From: an uncultured Faecalibacterium sp.
GTDB taxonomy: Bacteria > Bacillota > Clostridia > Oscillospirales > Ruminococcaceae
Assembly: GCA_900551435.1 (NCBI GenBank)
Contig: URVW01000020.1
Span: 1-32,709, forward strand
Length of the DNA stretch: 32,709 nt
Reading direction: 5' to 3'
Shown: positions 14,040-21,115 of the stretch, piece by piece
Position numbering within the stretch: the stretch's first letter is position 1
Layout: the number at the start of each line of letters is the position of its first letter
Position numbers and translations under genes: made by a program
Notes under the pieces: generated by a model
Told to the model about the DNA's origin: nothing
What the model saw: only the letters and a program-made list of their open reading frames with translations
The model's database searches: none

Positions 14040-15191
14040 ATGGAACATCGTATCTGGGAGCGGGCCGATGCAGTCGGCCGCCGCATCGAGACATCCCTGC
14101 TGGGCTATGGCTGTATGCGCTTTCCCACCCTGCCGGATGGCAGCATCGACGAGGAGCGCGCGGCGGCCCTGCTGAACACGGCCAAAGCCGCCGGGGTCAA
14201 CTACTTCGACACGGCCTATCCCTATCACGGCGGTAAGAGCGAGCCGTTCGTGGGAAAAGTCATCGCCCAATGGCCCCGCGAGAGCTTTTATCTGGCCACC
14301 AAGCTGCCCATGTGGCAATGTGACACGCTGGAAAAGGCGCAGAAAATTTATCATGAGCAGTTCGAGCGCTTGGGCGTGGAGTACATCGATTTCTACCTGC
14401 TCCATTCGCTCCATGCGGCCCGCTACGATCAGGCCAAGGAGCTGGGCATCGTGGACTGGCTGTGGGAGGAGAAAAAGGCCGGACGCATCCGGAACTTTGG
14501 TTTCTCCTGCCACGACAACGCCGCCGGACTGGAACACATCCTGCGGGATCAGCCGTGGGATTTCTGCCAGCTGCAGTACAACTATCTTGACACCGACGAC
14601 CGCGCCGAAGAGATTGCCGGGGACCGCGGCTACGCTTTGACCGAGGAGCTGAACATCCCCCTCATCATCATGGAGCCGATCAAGGGCGGCACGCTGGCCG
14701 CTCTGCCGCAGGACGCCGCCGCTCCGCTGACGGCACTGGACCCGAACGCCAGCGCCGCTTCGTGGGCGCTGCGCTGGGTGGGGACGCACAAAAACGTCCA
14801 CGTTATTCTCTCCGGCATGAGCGCTGAGGATCAGCTTGCCGATAACCTCGCCACCTTCGAGCATTTCCAGCCGCTGAACACCGCCGAGCTTTCCGCCGTG
14901 GAACAGACCGCCCGCATCCTGCACAGCAAGATCAAGATCGGCTGCACGGGCTGCCGCTACTGTATGCCCTGCCCGATGGGCGTGGACATCCCGGACAACT
15001 TCAGCATCTGGAACAAGCTGGGGATGTTCGGCCAGCCGGACGCGGTGAAAAAACAGTGGACTGCCCGCTTCCCAGACGCCGAAAAGGCATCTCACTGTGT
15101 CCGCTGCGGCAAATGCGAAACCGTCTGCCCGCAGCATCTGCCCATCCGCAAGGCGCTGGCACAGCTTCAGACGGAGCTGGACCAGCTGTAA
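14040..15191 (+). CDS. Aldo-keto reductase with C-terminal [4Fe-4S] domains
   Basis: The 383-residue protein joins an aldo-keto reductase barrel (YGCMRFPTLPDGSID, NYFDTAYPYHGGKSE, ATKLPMW, LLHSLH) to a ferredoxin-like tail. The barrel has the usual Asp, Tyr, Lys and His region. The tail carries Cys302, Cys305, Cys308 and Cys311, then Cys353, Cys356, Cys359 and Cys363 in CxxCxxCxxxCP form, as in ferredoxin-linked aldo-keto reductases of anaerobes. It follows yfhO by 13 bases with AAAGGAGG before the ATG. Electron partner and substrate are unknown. A strong terminator follows. Confidence 0.93.
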   Translation: MEHRIWERADAVGRRIETSLLGYGCMRFPTLPDGSIDEERAAALLNTAKAAGVNYFDTAYPYHGGKSEPFVGKVIAQWPRESFYLATKLPMWQCDTLEKAQKIYHEQFERLGVEYIDFYLLHSLHAARYDQAKELGIVDWLWEEKKAGRIRNFGFSCHDNAAGLEHILRDQPWDFCQLQYNYLDTDDRAEEIAGDRGYALTEELNIPLIIMEPIKGGTLAALPQDAAAPLTALDPNASAASWALRWVGTHKNVHVILSGMSAEDQLADNLATFEHFQPLNTAELSAVEQTARILHSKIKIGCTGCRYCMPCPMGVDIPDNFSIWNKLGMFGQPDAVKKQWTARFPDAEKASHCVRCGKCETVCPQHLPIRKALAQLQTELDQL

Positions 15192-15202
15192 CCCTTAAAA
15201 CG

Positions 15203-15243
15203 AAAAAAGCGAGACTGCTTTCCACAACAGTCTCGCTTTTTGT
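15203..15243. terminator. Bidirectional terminator between aldo-keto reductase and helicase-like gene
   Basis: AAAAAGCGAGACTG (15204-15217) pairs perfectly with 15228-15241; T and A tracts on both sides suit both convergent genes. Confidence 0.9.
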
Positions 15244-17988
15244 TTAATTCCATTCCATCCCGATGGCATCCAAACGCTGGATGCGGTCCTCGGTCAGTTT
15301 GGGGTCGCCCTCGGCGCGGCTGGCGCGCATCCGGCGCACCCAGTCGCCCAAGCCGAAGCCGTCCACCGTGCGGTAGGTCGCGGGCGGCTGCAGGTCGCCA
15401 TGGGCGGCGTAGTAATCTGCGGCATAGCTGTAGGCGATGTCCCACTTGGCGACACGGGCATCCCACTCCATGCCGATGCTGTCCAGACGCTCGATATGCT
15501 CCGGCGTGACTTGGAACGAATCCGGGCGGCTCTTCCGGGCCGCACGCAGATTGGACATCCAGACGCCCAGCCGGAAGCCGTCGTCGCTCACATAGTTGGA
15601 CGGGACCAGCAGGTTCCCGTGCTCCTCGGCGTACTGGCACGCCGCCTGAAAGTTCCGCTCCCAGTTCTTCTCGCGGAGGCTCTCTTTGCCGCGGCGGGCC
15701 GTGGTCTTGCGGGGCTTTTCATCCTTGAGCAGCACATCCAGCGCCTTGCGGTGGTGGGGCGTCAGACGGGGGTCGTTGGTGCGGCGGTACTGGCGCTGAC
15801 GGTACAGCCAGCTGCCCAGCCAGATGCCGTTTTCGGTCTTATAGCTCAGCGGGATCTCCAGATTCCCATAGCGCTCCTGATATTCCTGCGCCAGCTCATA
15901 CCGCTCCTGCCACGGGTCGTATTTATCCCAGATCATCCCGATCTGGTCCAGCATGGCCTTGCGGTCCAGCGTCACACGGGCGCTGGAATGCTCCGGGTTC
16001 TGCCACGCATACCGCTGGCGGGCGATCCACTTGCCCAGCAGGACGCCGTCCTCCGTCACATAGTTCGAGGGGACCTCAAGGTTCCCGAATTTCTCGTAGT
16101 ACCGCTTGGCGGCTTCAAAATTCTCCTGCCACTTGCGGACGTTTCGGTTGACCCAGTTGATGCCGATGGCTTCCAGCCGTGCGATCTGCTCCGGCGTCAG
16201 CTCGCCGTTTTTGTAGGCGCTGCGCTGACTGCTGAGCCAGACGCCCAGTGCAAAGCCGTCCGGCGTGACATACTTGATGGGCGCTTCGAGGTTCTGATGT
16301 TCCAGATAATACCGGGCGGCGGCGGCATAGCTCTGCTCCCACAGGTCGGTGGAAGCGTTCCACACCATGCCGATGCTCTCCAAGCGCTCGATGCGGGCGC
16401 GGGTCAGGTTGCCGGTGACGTAGCGCTGGCGGTTGTAGACGATCCACTCGCCCAGCGCAAAGCCGTTCCGGTCGCGGTAGCGCACCGGGACCAGCAGGTC
16501 ACCATGGTCGTCCCGGTACTTCTGCGCCGAAGCGAACGCCTTTTCCCACGCCAGCTCCGAGCGCTGTTTCCACTCGATGCCAAGCTTGTCCAGACGCGCA
16601 ATGCGTTCCGGGTCCAGACGGCCCGGGCGCTGGCCCGCGCGGACCTGACGCTGCGTCTCGAGCCAGCGTCCCAGCGGAAGCCCGTCCTCGGTGACATAGC
16701 TATAGGGCAGACGCAGATTCCCTTCCTTGGCAGCGGCCTTTTCCGCCGCTGCATAGAAGGCGTCCCAGCGGGCTTCCAGCTCCTTTTTGAGCAGACAATA
16801 CAGGTGGTAGCTCTGACGCATCGGCTTTTCCTGCCGGAAGCCCGGATGCTCGCTTCCGGCGCGGATCATCGCGGTCGTGCACTCTTTTTGGAGGATGCGG
16901 CCATTGCCCAAGCCGTCGAAGCGGGCCGTCAGGTCAAAGATGGGGATGGGCTTACGGCCGCACGCCACCAATGCCCGACAGAGCATCTGACGGAACCGGC
17001 CGGATTCGCCCGTCTCGCGGACCAGAATCGCACCGGCCAGCCCCTCGATGGGCTGCTGGACGCCCGGTGTGTTGACGCAGAGCAGGACCTTGGGACCGGG
17101 GGCCGTGTCGGAACAGAACGGCTCCCACGCCGCCGAATCGGTCAGACAGCCGCTGTCCGCCTCATAGAAGCGCACCGCCGGGTCCACGCTGCTCAGGAAG
17201 TGCTCCAGCTCGTCCCGGATGGTCTCCAGATAATCCCGCGACTCGAACACGGCCAGATACCGGCCCTGCGTGTCGCTGAGGACCCTTGGCATCAGCGCGG
17301 CGGGGTTCTCGGCCTGACGCACCGACCAGCTGATCTCCTCATACTGCGCACTCAGCGCGTTAGTCTGGGCCGGAAGGTGCAGGTTCTTGATGCGGGCGCG
17401 GAGCTGCGCCAGCTGGCCTTCCTGCGGCCAGAGCATGGCCACATAGTTGGACGGGACCGGCAGGGTCCCCACAGCCATGGCTTCGCCCACCGTCATCCGG
17501 GAGACGACGGCATCTCCAAACAGCTCCTCGGCCGCCTGACAGTTCTTTTCGGTGCTGTTGGGCACGGTCAGGCCCAGCAGTTTTGCCTGCGGGCAGAGAC
17601 GGAGCAGCTGCTGAGCCGATTTTGCCCAGCATGCCGCTGTCAGCTCGTGGTAGCAGTCGAAGATCAGATAATCGGGTTTCTTTGCCGCCAGCGCGATCCA
17701 CTGTTCGGCGGTCGCTTCGGCCAGAAGGCTGCAATCGCAGAGCTGCAGATTCGGCGGCAGGGTCCCGTTGTTGTAGCGGGTCACATCTGCCTTGCGCAGG
17801 GTCATGCGGGCCGGTCCTGAGACCAGCCAGAGGAACGACCGGTCCGGATGGCTCTCGACCAGCTTCCACGCGATGCAGCTTTTTCCGGTCCCGGTCGCAT
17901 GGGCGACCGTCGCCTTTCCGCTTCGTTCCAGCGCAGTTTCGACCTTTTCATAGGCAGCTGCATTGATTTCGTTCAAGATCATAGCCAT
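15244..17988 (-). CDS. Degenerate SF2 helicase with seven helicase-associated (HA) repeats
   Basis: The 914-residue protein has an N-terminal P-loop ATPase region and a long repeat tail. Walker A is ATGTGKS at residues 31-37. The expected DExH box is DCYHE at 111-115, so the catalytic Glu is a Cys. The motif III region is GLTVPN (139-144) instead of GLTATP, and a motif VI-like QMLCRAL remains. From residue 408 to the end there are seven HA (PF03457-type) units of about 65-70 residues, each with W..NF..A..Y..GNL.VP..Y...DG..LG.W...QR and a final LD.IG..W. HA repeats are thought to bind nucleic acid. The ATG at 17988 has GGAGGG seven bases upstream; the ATG at 17982 is an alternative. Function is unknown. 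Confidence 0.85.
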   Translation of the reverse strand: MAMILNEINAAAYEKVETALERSGKATVAHATGTGKSCIAWKLVESHPDRSFLWLVSGPARMTLRKADVTRYNNGTLPPNLQLCDCSLLAEATAEQWIALAAKKPDYLIFDCYHELTAACWAKSAQQLLRLCPQAKLLGLTVPNSTEKNCQAAEELFGDAVVSRMTVGEAMAVGTLPVPSNYVAMLWPQEGQLAQLRARIKNLHLPAQTNALSAQYEEISWSVRQAENPAALMPRVLSDTQGRYLAVFESRDYLETIRDELEHFLSSVDPAVRFYEADSGCLTDSAAWEPFCSDTAPGPKVLLCVNTPGVQQPIEGLAGAILVRETGESGRFRQMLCRALVACGRKPIPIFDLTARFDGLGNGRILQKECTTAMIRAGSEHPGFRQEKPMRQSYHLYCLLKKELEARWDAFYAAAEKAAAKEGNLRLPYSYVTEDGLPLGRWLETQRQVRAGQRPGRLDPERIARLDKLGIEWKQRSELAWEKAFASAQKYRDDHGDLLVPVRYRDRNGFALGEWIVYNRQRYVTGNLTRARIERLESIGMVWNASTDLWEQSYAAAARYYLEHQNLEAPIKYVTPDGFALGVWLSSQRSAYKNGELTPEQIARLEAIGINWVNRNVRKWQENFEAAKRYYEKFGNLEVPSNYVTEDGVLLGKWIARQRYAWQNPEHSSARVTLDRKAMLDQIGMIWDKYDPWQERYELAQEYQERYGNLEIPLSYKTENGIWLGSWLYRQRQYRRTNDPRLTPHHRKALDVLLKDEKPRKTTARRGKESLREKNWERNFQAACQYAEEHGNLLVPSNYVSDDGFRLGVWMSNLRAARKSRPDSFQVTPEHIERLDSIGMEWDARVAKWDIAYSYAADYYAAHGDLQPPATYRTVDGFGLGDWVRRMRASRAEGDPKLTEDRIQRLDAIGMEWN

Positions 17989-18043
17989 TCCTTTTCCCTC
18001 CGGGATGCATCTACATGACAAAAGAAACTTTTCCCATAACGTA

Positions 18044-18071
18044 ATTATCGCAAAAAGCACTTTCTTGTCAA
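18044..18071 (-). promoter_or_regulatory. Promoter of the HA-repeat helicase gene
   Basis: On the minus strand, TTGACA (18071-18066) and GATAAT (18049-18044) are spaced by 16 bases, about 55 bases upstream of the start codon. Confidence 0.75.
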
Positions 18072-18207
18072 GCATTCTTGTGAAAAAAGAAGGATTCTGA
18101 TAAAATATTCCATAATTTTTCCGGATTTTGTAGTCATAACCACCGACTTTCCCACTTCCAATGGGTATCCTAAAAATGGAAGCTCACACAGAAGGAGGTC
18201 TGTTTTC

Positions 18208-18654
18208 GTGGTATTCCAGCCTTTCTCCATCGCCGAAAAACGCCCCATCCGCCCCGGTATGACCATTTCGCGGCCGCTCCATCTGGGGCAGAGCACCGGG
18301 GCCGCGTGGTTCTCGCTGGGCGCGGGGACCTCGATCTCGCCCGAGCGGTATGACCGCCCTGCCCTGTATGTGGGGGCTGCGGGCGAGGGTGCGCTGCTTC
18401 TCGGCGAAGAGCACCGCCGCGTTCCGCTTTTTCCCGACGTGCTGATGGCTTTCGACGCCGGCACGGGCCTGACCCCGCACCGCGCCCCCGGCAACGCCAT
18501 CCTGACCGCACTGGACGGCAAGGCCACCATCGGCTACGAAGGCCATGACTACGAACTGACCGCCGGCCAGAGCTTCCGCTTTGAGAAAAACGGACTGCAC
18601 AGCGTCACGGCCAACGAAAAGTTCAAGATGAGCCTTCTGCTGGTCCTCGAATAA
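18208..18654 (+). CDS. Cupin-fold small protein
   Basis: The 148-residue protein has a cupin-like beta-barrel pattern: alternating strands with GAGTSISPERYDRPALYVGAAGEG, a hydrophobic core strand ALLLG, and a C-terminal segment GKATIGYEGHDYELTAGQSFRFEKNGLHSVTA typical of cupin motif 2. The usual metal-binding His pair of motif 1 is not obvious; His residues appear in LTPHRAPGN and NGLHSV. The GTG start at 18208 has AAGGAGG nine bases upstream. It stands alone between a divergent helicase-like gene and a terminator. Substrate or ligand is unknown. Confidence 0.75.
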   Translation: MVFQPFSIAEKRPIRPGMTISRPLHLGQSTGAAWFSLGAGTSISPERYDRPALYVGAAGEGALLLGEEHRRVPLFPDVLMAFDAGTGLTPHRAPGNAILTALDGKATIGYEGHDYELTAGQSFRFEKNGLHSVTANEKFKMSLLLVLE

Positions 18655-18704
18655 CAAAAAGCCGCATGAACACTGGAAGTTCCAGCATTCATGCGGCTTT
18701 TTTC
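18655..18704 (+). terminator. Terminator after the cupin gene
   Basis: AAAAAGCCGCATGAA pairs with TTCATGCGGCTTTTT (18688-18702), with an inner CTGGAA/TTCCAG stem and six T. It also lies just downstream of the minus-strand tRNA-Gln and probably ends that transcript. Confidence 0.9.
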
Positions 18705-18708
18705 ACAG

Positions 18709-18779
18709 TTGCGCCAGCAGGAGTCGAACCTACGATGGGGGAGTCAAAGTCCCCTGCCTTACCGCTTGGCGATGGCGCA
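18709..18779 (-). tRNA. tRNA-Gln (anticodon TTG)
   Basis: Read on the minus strand, a 7-bp acceptor stem TGCGCCA/TGGCGCA starts with the U1-A72 pair usual for Gln. The D-arm is GCC/GGC, the anticodon stem GGGGA/TCCCC holds loop CTTTGAC, and the T-arm GTAGG/CCTGC holds TTCGACT. Total length is 71 with the discriminator A; CCA is not encoded. Confidence 0.96.
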
Positions 18780-18793
18780 TTGTCGTAAGAATA

Positions 18794-18822
18794 AGTATAG
18801 TAGAAAATCTCCATTTTGTCAA
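18794..18822 (-). promoter_or_regulatory. Promoter of tRNA-Gln
   Basis: On the minus strand, TTGACA (18822-18817) and TATACT (18799-18794) are spaced by 17 bases, directly upstream of the tRNA. Confidence 0.85.
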
Positions 18823-18836
18823 GCAAAAACATCCCG

Positions 18837-18865
18837 TTGACAAAGCCGCGTTTCCACCTTATTAT
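18837..18865 (+). promoter_or_regulatory. Promoter of the 18894 small gene
   Basis: TTGACA (18837-18842) and TATTAT (18860-18865) are spaced by 17 bases; the -10 continues as TATAAA. Confidence 0.82.
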
Positions 18866-18893
18866 AAAAGAAAACGCGAAAGAAGGTCGTTCT

Positions 18894-19067
18894 ATGGGTC
18901 CGTGGTATTATGAGGTCGTCGGCTTTGACGGCGACTATGTAAATCTGCGCCGCACCGACATCGCCAGCGACGAGCTGAACCCGGTGGCGCTGGCGCTGCT
19001 GCCGCCGGAGATCGAAGTGGGCAGCAAGATCAAATGCGAATACTTCCAGTACGAGATCATCGGCTGA
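18894..19067 (+). CDS. Small protein of unknown function
   Basis: This 57-residue protein starts MGPWYYEVVGFDGDYVNLRR and ends FQYEIIG. It looks like a compact beta-rich domain (alternating hydrophobics in YYEVVGFDGDYVNLRR and GSKIKCEYFQYEIIG), with one Cys and no membrane segment. The ATG at 18894 has AGAAGG seven bases upstream, which rejects a longer in-frame start at 18816. It has its own consensus promoter and a strong terminator, so it is very likely a real one-gene transcript. I do not recognise the family. Confidence 0.75.
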   Translation: MGPWYYEVVGFDGDYVNLRRTDIASDELNPVALALLPPEIEVGSKIKCEYFQYEIIG

Positions 19068-19070
19068 AGC

Positions 19071-19109
19071 AAAAAGTGCCCGGAACACGAACGTTCCGGG
19101 CACTTTTTT
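19071..19109. terminator. Bidirectional terminator between two convergent small genes
   Basis: AAAAAGTGCCCGGAAC (19071-19086) pairs perfectly with 19093-19108; the stop codon of the minus-strand gene begins directly after its T tract. Confidence 0.9.
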
Positions 19110-19303
19110 CAGTTCCGATAGCAGCGGTCCTGCCCGACGAGCCAATCTTCGCACAGGCGCTGGGCTTCTTCCACGCTGCGGCTGACACAGTTGAACAGCG
19201 CACCGTGGAGCGAGCAGTAGGAGTAGCGGACCTTGGAGACCCCGTTGGTGTCCTTGAATCGTTCACAGCGTTCCTGTCCGGGCATCAGATAAAGTTGTTC
19301 CAT
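19109..19303 (-). CDS. Small Cys-rich protein of unknown function
   Basis: The 64-residue protein starts MEQLYLMPGQERCERF and has five Cys (13, 30, 40, 51, 61) and a motif YSYCSLHGALFNCV before a helix EEAQRLCEDWLV. The start at 19303 is chosen because AGGAGA lies nine bases upstream; earlier in-frame ATGs at the site itself are too close. Possible uses of the Cys are a metal site or disulfides, but no classic CxxC pair is present. A TGCTACAAT extended -10 at 19367-19359 could be its promoter. It is convergent with the 18894 gene. Family not recognised. Confidence 0.65.
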   Translation of the reverse strand: MEQLYLMPGQERCERFKDTNGVSKVRYSYCSLHGALFNCVSRSVEEAQRLCEDWLVGQDRCYRN

Positions 19304-19471
19304 CTTCCGCATTCTCCTCATTCGTTTATTTTTTGTGCCGGGGCACACATCGCGTCCTATTGTAGCACTTCGTCCGGACAGATGCTATTCGCCGATTCCA
19401 CAAAAAGCGCCCGGAAAGTTCGGCCCATCTTTCCCTTGACAACTCAACATCCTGCGGTATTGGAACCGCTC

Positions 19472-19587
19472 CCGCCGCACGAGGGGAGTTTTCCCGGCGA
19501 GCGTCCGAGGTGGGGACCCGGCCCAAAGGGCTGGGGAGGGCATGGAATGCCCTTTTGCTCGCCGGGAAAAGCTCCCGGAGATGCGGC
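19472..19587. repeat. GC-rich structured repeat, copy 2 (complete)
   Basis: An outer stem of about 19 bp pairs 19484-19502 with 19557-19576 with one bulged base. Inside are an 8-bp hairpin (19517-19524 with 19528-19535, loop AAA) and a 6-bp hairpin at 19538-19552 with loop GGA. It ends about 18 bases before the pepT promoter. It is in the same orientation as copies 1 and 3. Confidence 0.88.
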
Positions 19588-19604
19588 CAGTTCGGCTTTT
19601 CCTC

Positions 19605-19633
19605 TTGTAAAATGCCTTCAAAACAGGTATGAT
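19605..19633 (+). promoter_or_regulatory. Promoter of pepT
   Basis: TTGTAA (19605-19610) and TATGAT (19628-19633) are spaced by 17 bases, 35 bases before the start codon. Confidence 0.75.
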
Positions 19634-19667
19634 AGAACCAAATCAAACATAAAGGAGCGTTCAACTT

Positions 19668-20885
19668 ATGCGTGCTTACGAGCGACTGTTAAAATATGCC
19701 CGTGTTTACACCACTTCTGACCCCAATTCCGGCACTCATCCGTCTGCCGAGCGGGAGTTCGACCTCGCGCACATTCTGGTCGAGGATATGAAAGCCATCG
19801 GCATCGAGGATGCCTTTGTGGACGAGCATTGCTACGTCTACGGCACGATCCCCGCCACCCCCGGCTGTGAGAACAAGCCCGCGCTGGGCCTGATCGCCCA
19901 CATGGACACCGCCCCGGACGCTTCCGGTGAGAACGTCAACCCCATCCTGCACGAGAACTACGACGGCCACGACGTTACCCTGCCTGCCACCGGCATGGTC
20001 ATGAAAGTCTCCACCTTCCCCTTCCTGAAGGACCTGAAGGGCGAGACGCTCATCACCACCGACGGCACGACTCTGCTGGGCGCAGACGACAAGGCCGGCG
20101 TTTCGGAGATCCTGACTGCCGCCGAAACGCTGATCGCCGAGGGCCGCCCCCACGGCAAGCTCTGCATCGCGTTCACGCCCGATGAGGAGATCGGCGAGGG
20201 TGCTTCCCTGTTCGATATCCCGGGCTTCGGCGCAGACTTCGCCTATACCGTCGATGGCGGCGATGTGGGCGGCATCGAGTACGAGAACTTCAACGCCGCC
20301 AGCGCGACCGTGACCGTCCACGGCTTCTCGGTCCATCCCGGCTCCGCCAAAAACGCCATGATCAATGCGTCCAATGTCGCCATGGAGTTCCATCAGGCCC
20401 TGCCCATCATGGCCCGACCCGAGACGACCGAGGGCCGTCAGGGCTTCTATCACCTGTGCCAGATGTACGGCGACGTGACCGAGGCCAAGCTCGGCTACAT
20501 CCTGCGCGACCACGACGCCGGAAAGCTGCAGTTCAAAAAGGACAACCTCCTGCACATCGCTTGCTACCTGAACTGCAAGTACGGCGAGGGCACGGTGGAA
20601 GTCGAGATCAAGGACAGCTACCGCAACATGATCGAGAAGATCAAGCCCCACTTCCACCTCGTCGAGAATGCCCGCAAGGCCATCGAAAAGGCCGGTCTGA
20701 CCCCGGAAGAGGTTCCGGTTCGCGGCGGCACGGACGGCGCTGTTCTGAGCTGGAAGGGCCTTCCCTGCCCCAACCTCGGCACGGGCGGCTTCAACTTCCA
20801 CGGCGTCTGCGAGTGCACCACCGTCGAGCGGATGGATAAGGCCACCGAAGTTCTGCTGAACATCGTGGAGATCTATTCGAAGTAA
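19668..20885 (+). CDS. pepT: Peptidase T (tripeptide aminopeptidase)
   Basis: PepT is a cytoplasmic di-zinc M20B aminopeptidase that removes N-terminal residues from tripeptides. The 405-residue protein has the full metal and catalytic set at the positions known from E. coli PepT: His78 and Asp80 (AHMDTAPD), Asp140 (LLGADDKAG), catalytic Glu173 with Glu174 (TPDEEIGEG), Asp196 (TVDGGD) and His378 (FNFHG). AAAGGAG lies ten bases before the ATG. The gene is alone between two direct copies of the GC-rich repeat. Identity is very secure. Confidence 0.96.
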   Translation: MRAYERLLKYARVYTTSDPNSGTHPSAEREFDLAHILVEDMKAIGIEDAFVDEHCYVYGTIPATPGCENKPALGLIAHMDTAPDASGENVNPILHENYDGHDVTLPATGMVMKVSTFPFLKDLKGETLITTDGTTLLGADDKAGVSEILTAAETLIAEGRPHGKLCIAFTPDEEIGEGASLFDIPGFGADFAYTVDGGDVGGIEYENFNAASATVTVHGFSVHPGSAKNAMINASNVAMEFHQALPIMARPETTEGRQGFYHLCQMYGDVTEAKLGYILRDHDAGKLQFKKDNLLHIACYLNCKYGEGTVEVEIKDSYRNMIEKIKPHFHLVENARKAIEKAGLTPEEVPVRGGTDGAVLSWKGLPCPNLGTGGFNFHGVCECTTVERMDKATEVLLNIVEIYSK

Positions 20886-20929
20886 AGTTTCGCGCTTGAA
20901 TCCGCCGCAGCAAAGTTCAGCACTTGGAC

Positions 20930-21045
20930 CCGCCGCACGAAGGGAGTTTTCTCGGCGAGTGGTCCGAGGTGGGGACCCGGCCCAAAGGGCTGGGGAGGGC
21001 ATGGAATGCCCTTCACTCGCCGGGAAAAGCTCCCGGAGATGCGGC
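20930..21045. repeat. GC-rich structured repeat, copy 3 (complete)
   Basis: This copy is nearly identical to copy 2. The outer stem pairs 20942-20961 with 21014-21034; GAGTG here faces CACTC where copy 2 has GAGC facing GCTC, so both sides changed together. Another change (C to T at 20952) converts a G-C to a G-T pair. The two inner hairpins are unchanged. It lies between the pepT stop and the terminator shared with ktrB. Confidence 0.88.
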
Positions 21046-21073
21046 AGATGCTTCTGATTCCAGATAAGACTAA

Positions 21074-21109
21074 GCGAGGGCCGTTCGTTTGAACGGCCCT
21101 CGTTTTTTG
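21074..21109. terminator. Bidirectional terminator between pepT and the potassium uptake gene
   Basis: CGAGGGCCGTTC (21075-21086) pairs with GAACGGCCCTCG (21091-21102), followed by TTTTTT. Confidence 0.92.
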
Positions 21110-21115
21110 TGCTCT

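Noticed and set aside
11624..14086. Long minus-strand ORF of 820 codons opposite the yfhO-like gene
   Set aside because: Shadow ORF. The plus-strand frame has clear membrane segments, a ribosome site and operon context.
15247..16770. Periodic DNA similarity every about 200 bases, considered as a CRISPR or satellite array
   Set aside because: The periodicity is that of seven protein HA domains in frame; DNA identity between units is low and there are no spacers.
15400..17820. Long plus-strand ORF of 806 codons opposite the HA-repeat helicase
   Set aside because: Shadow of the repeat-rich minus-strand gene; no start signal or recognisable domain.
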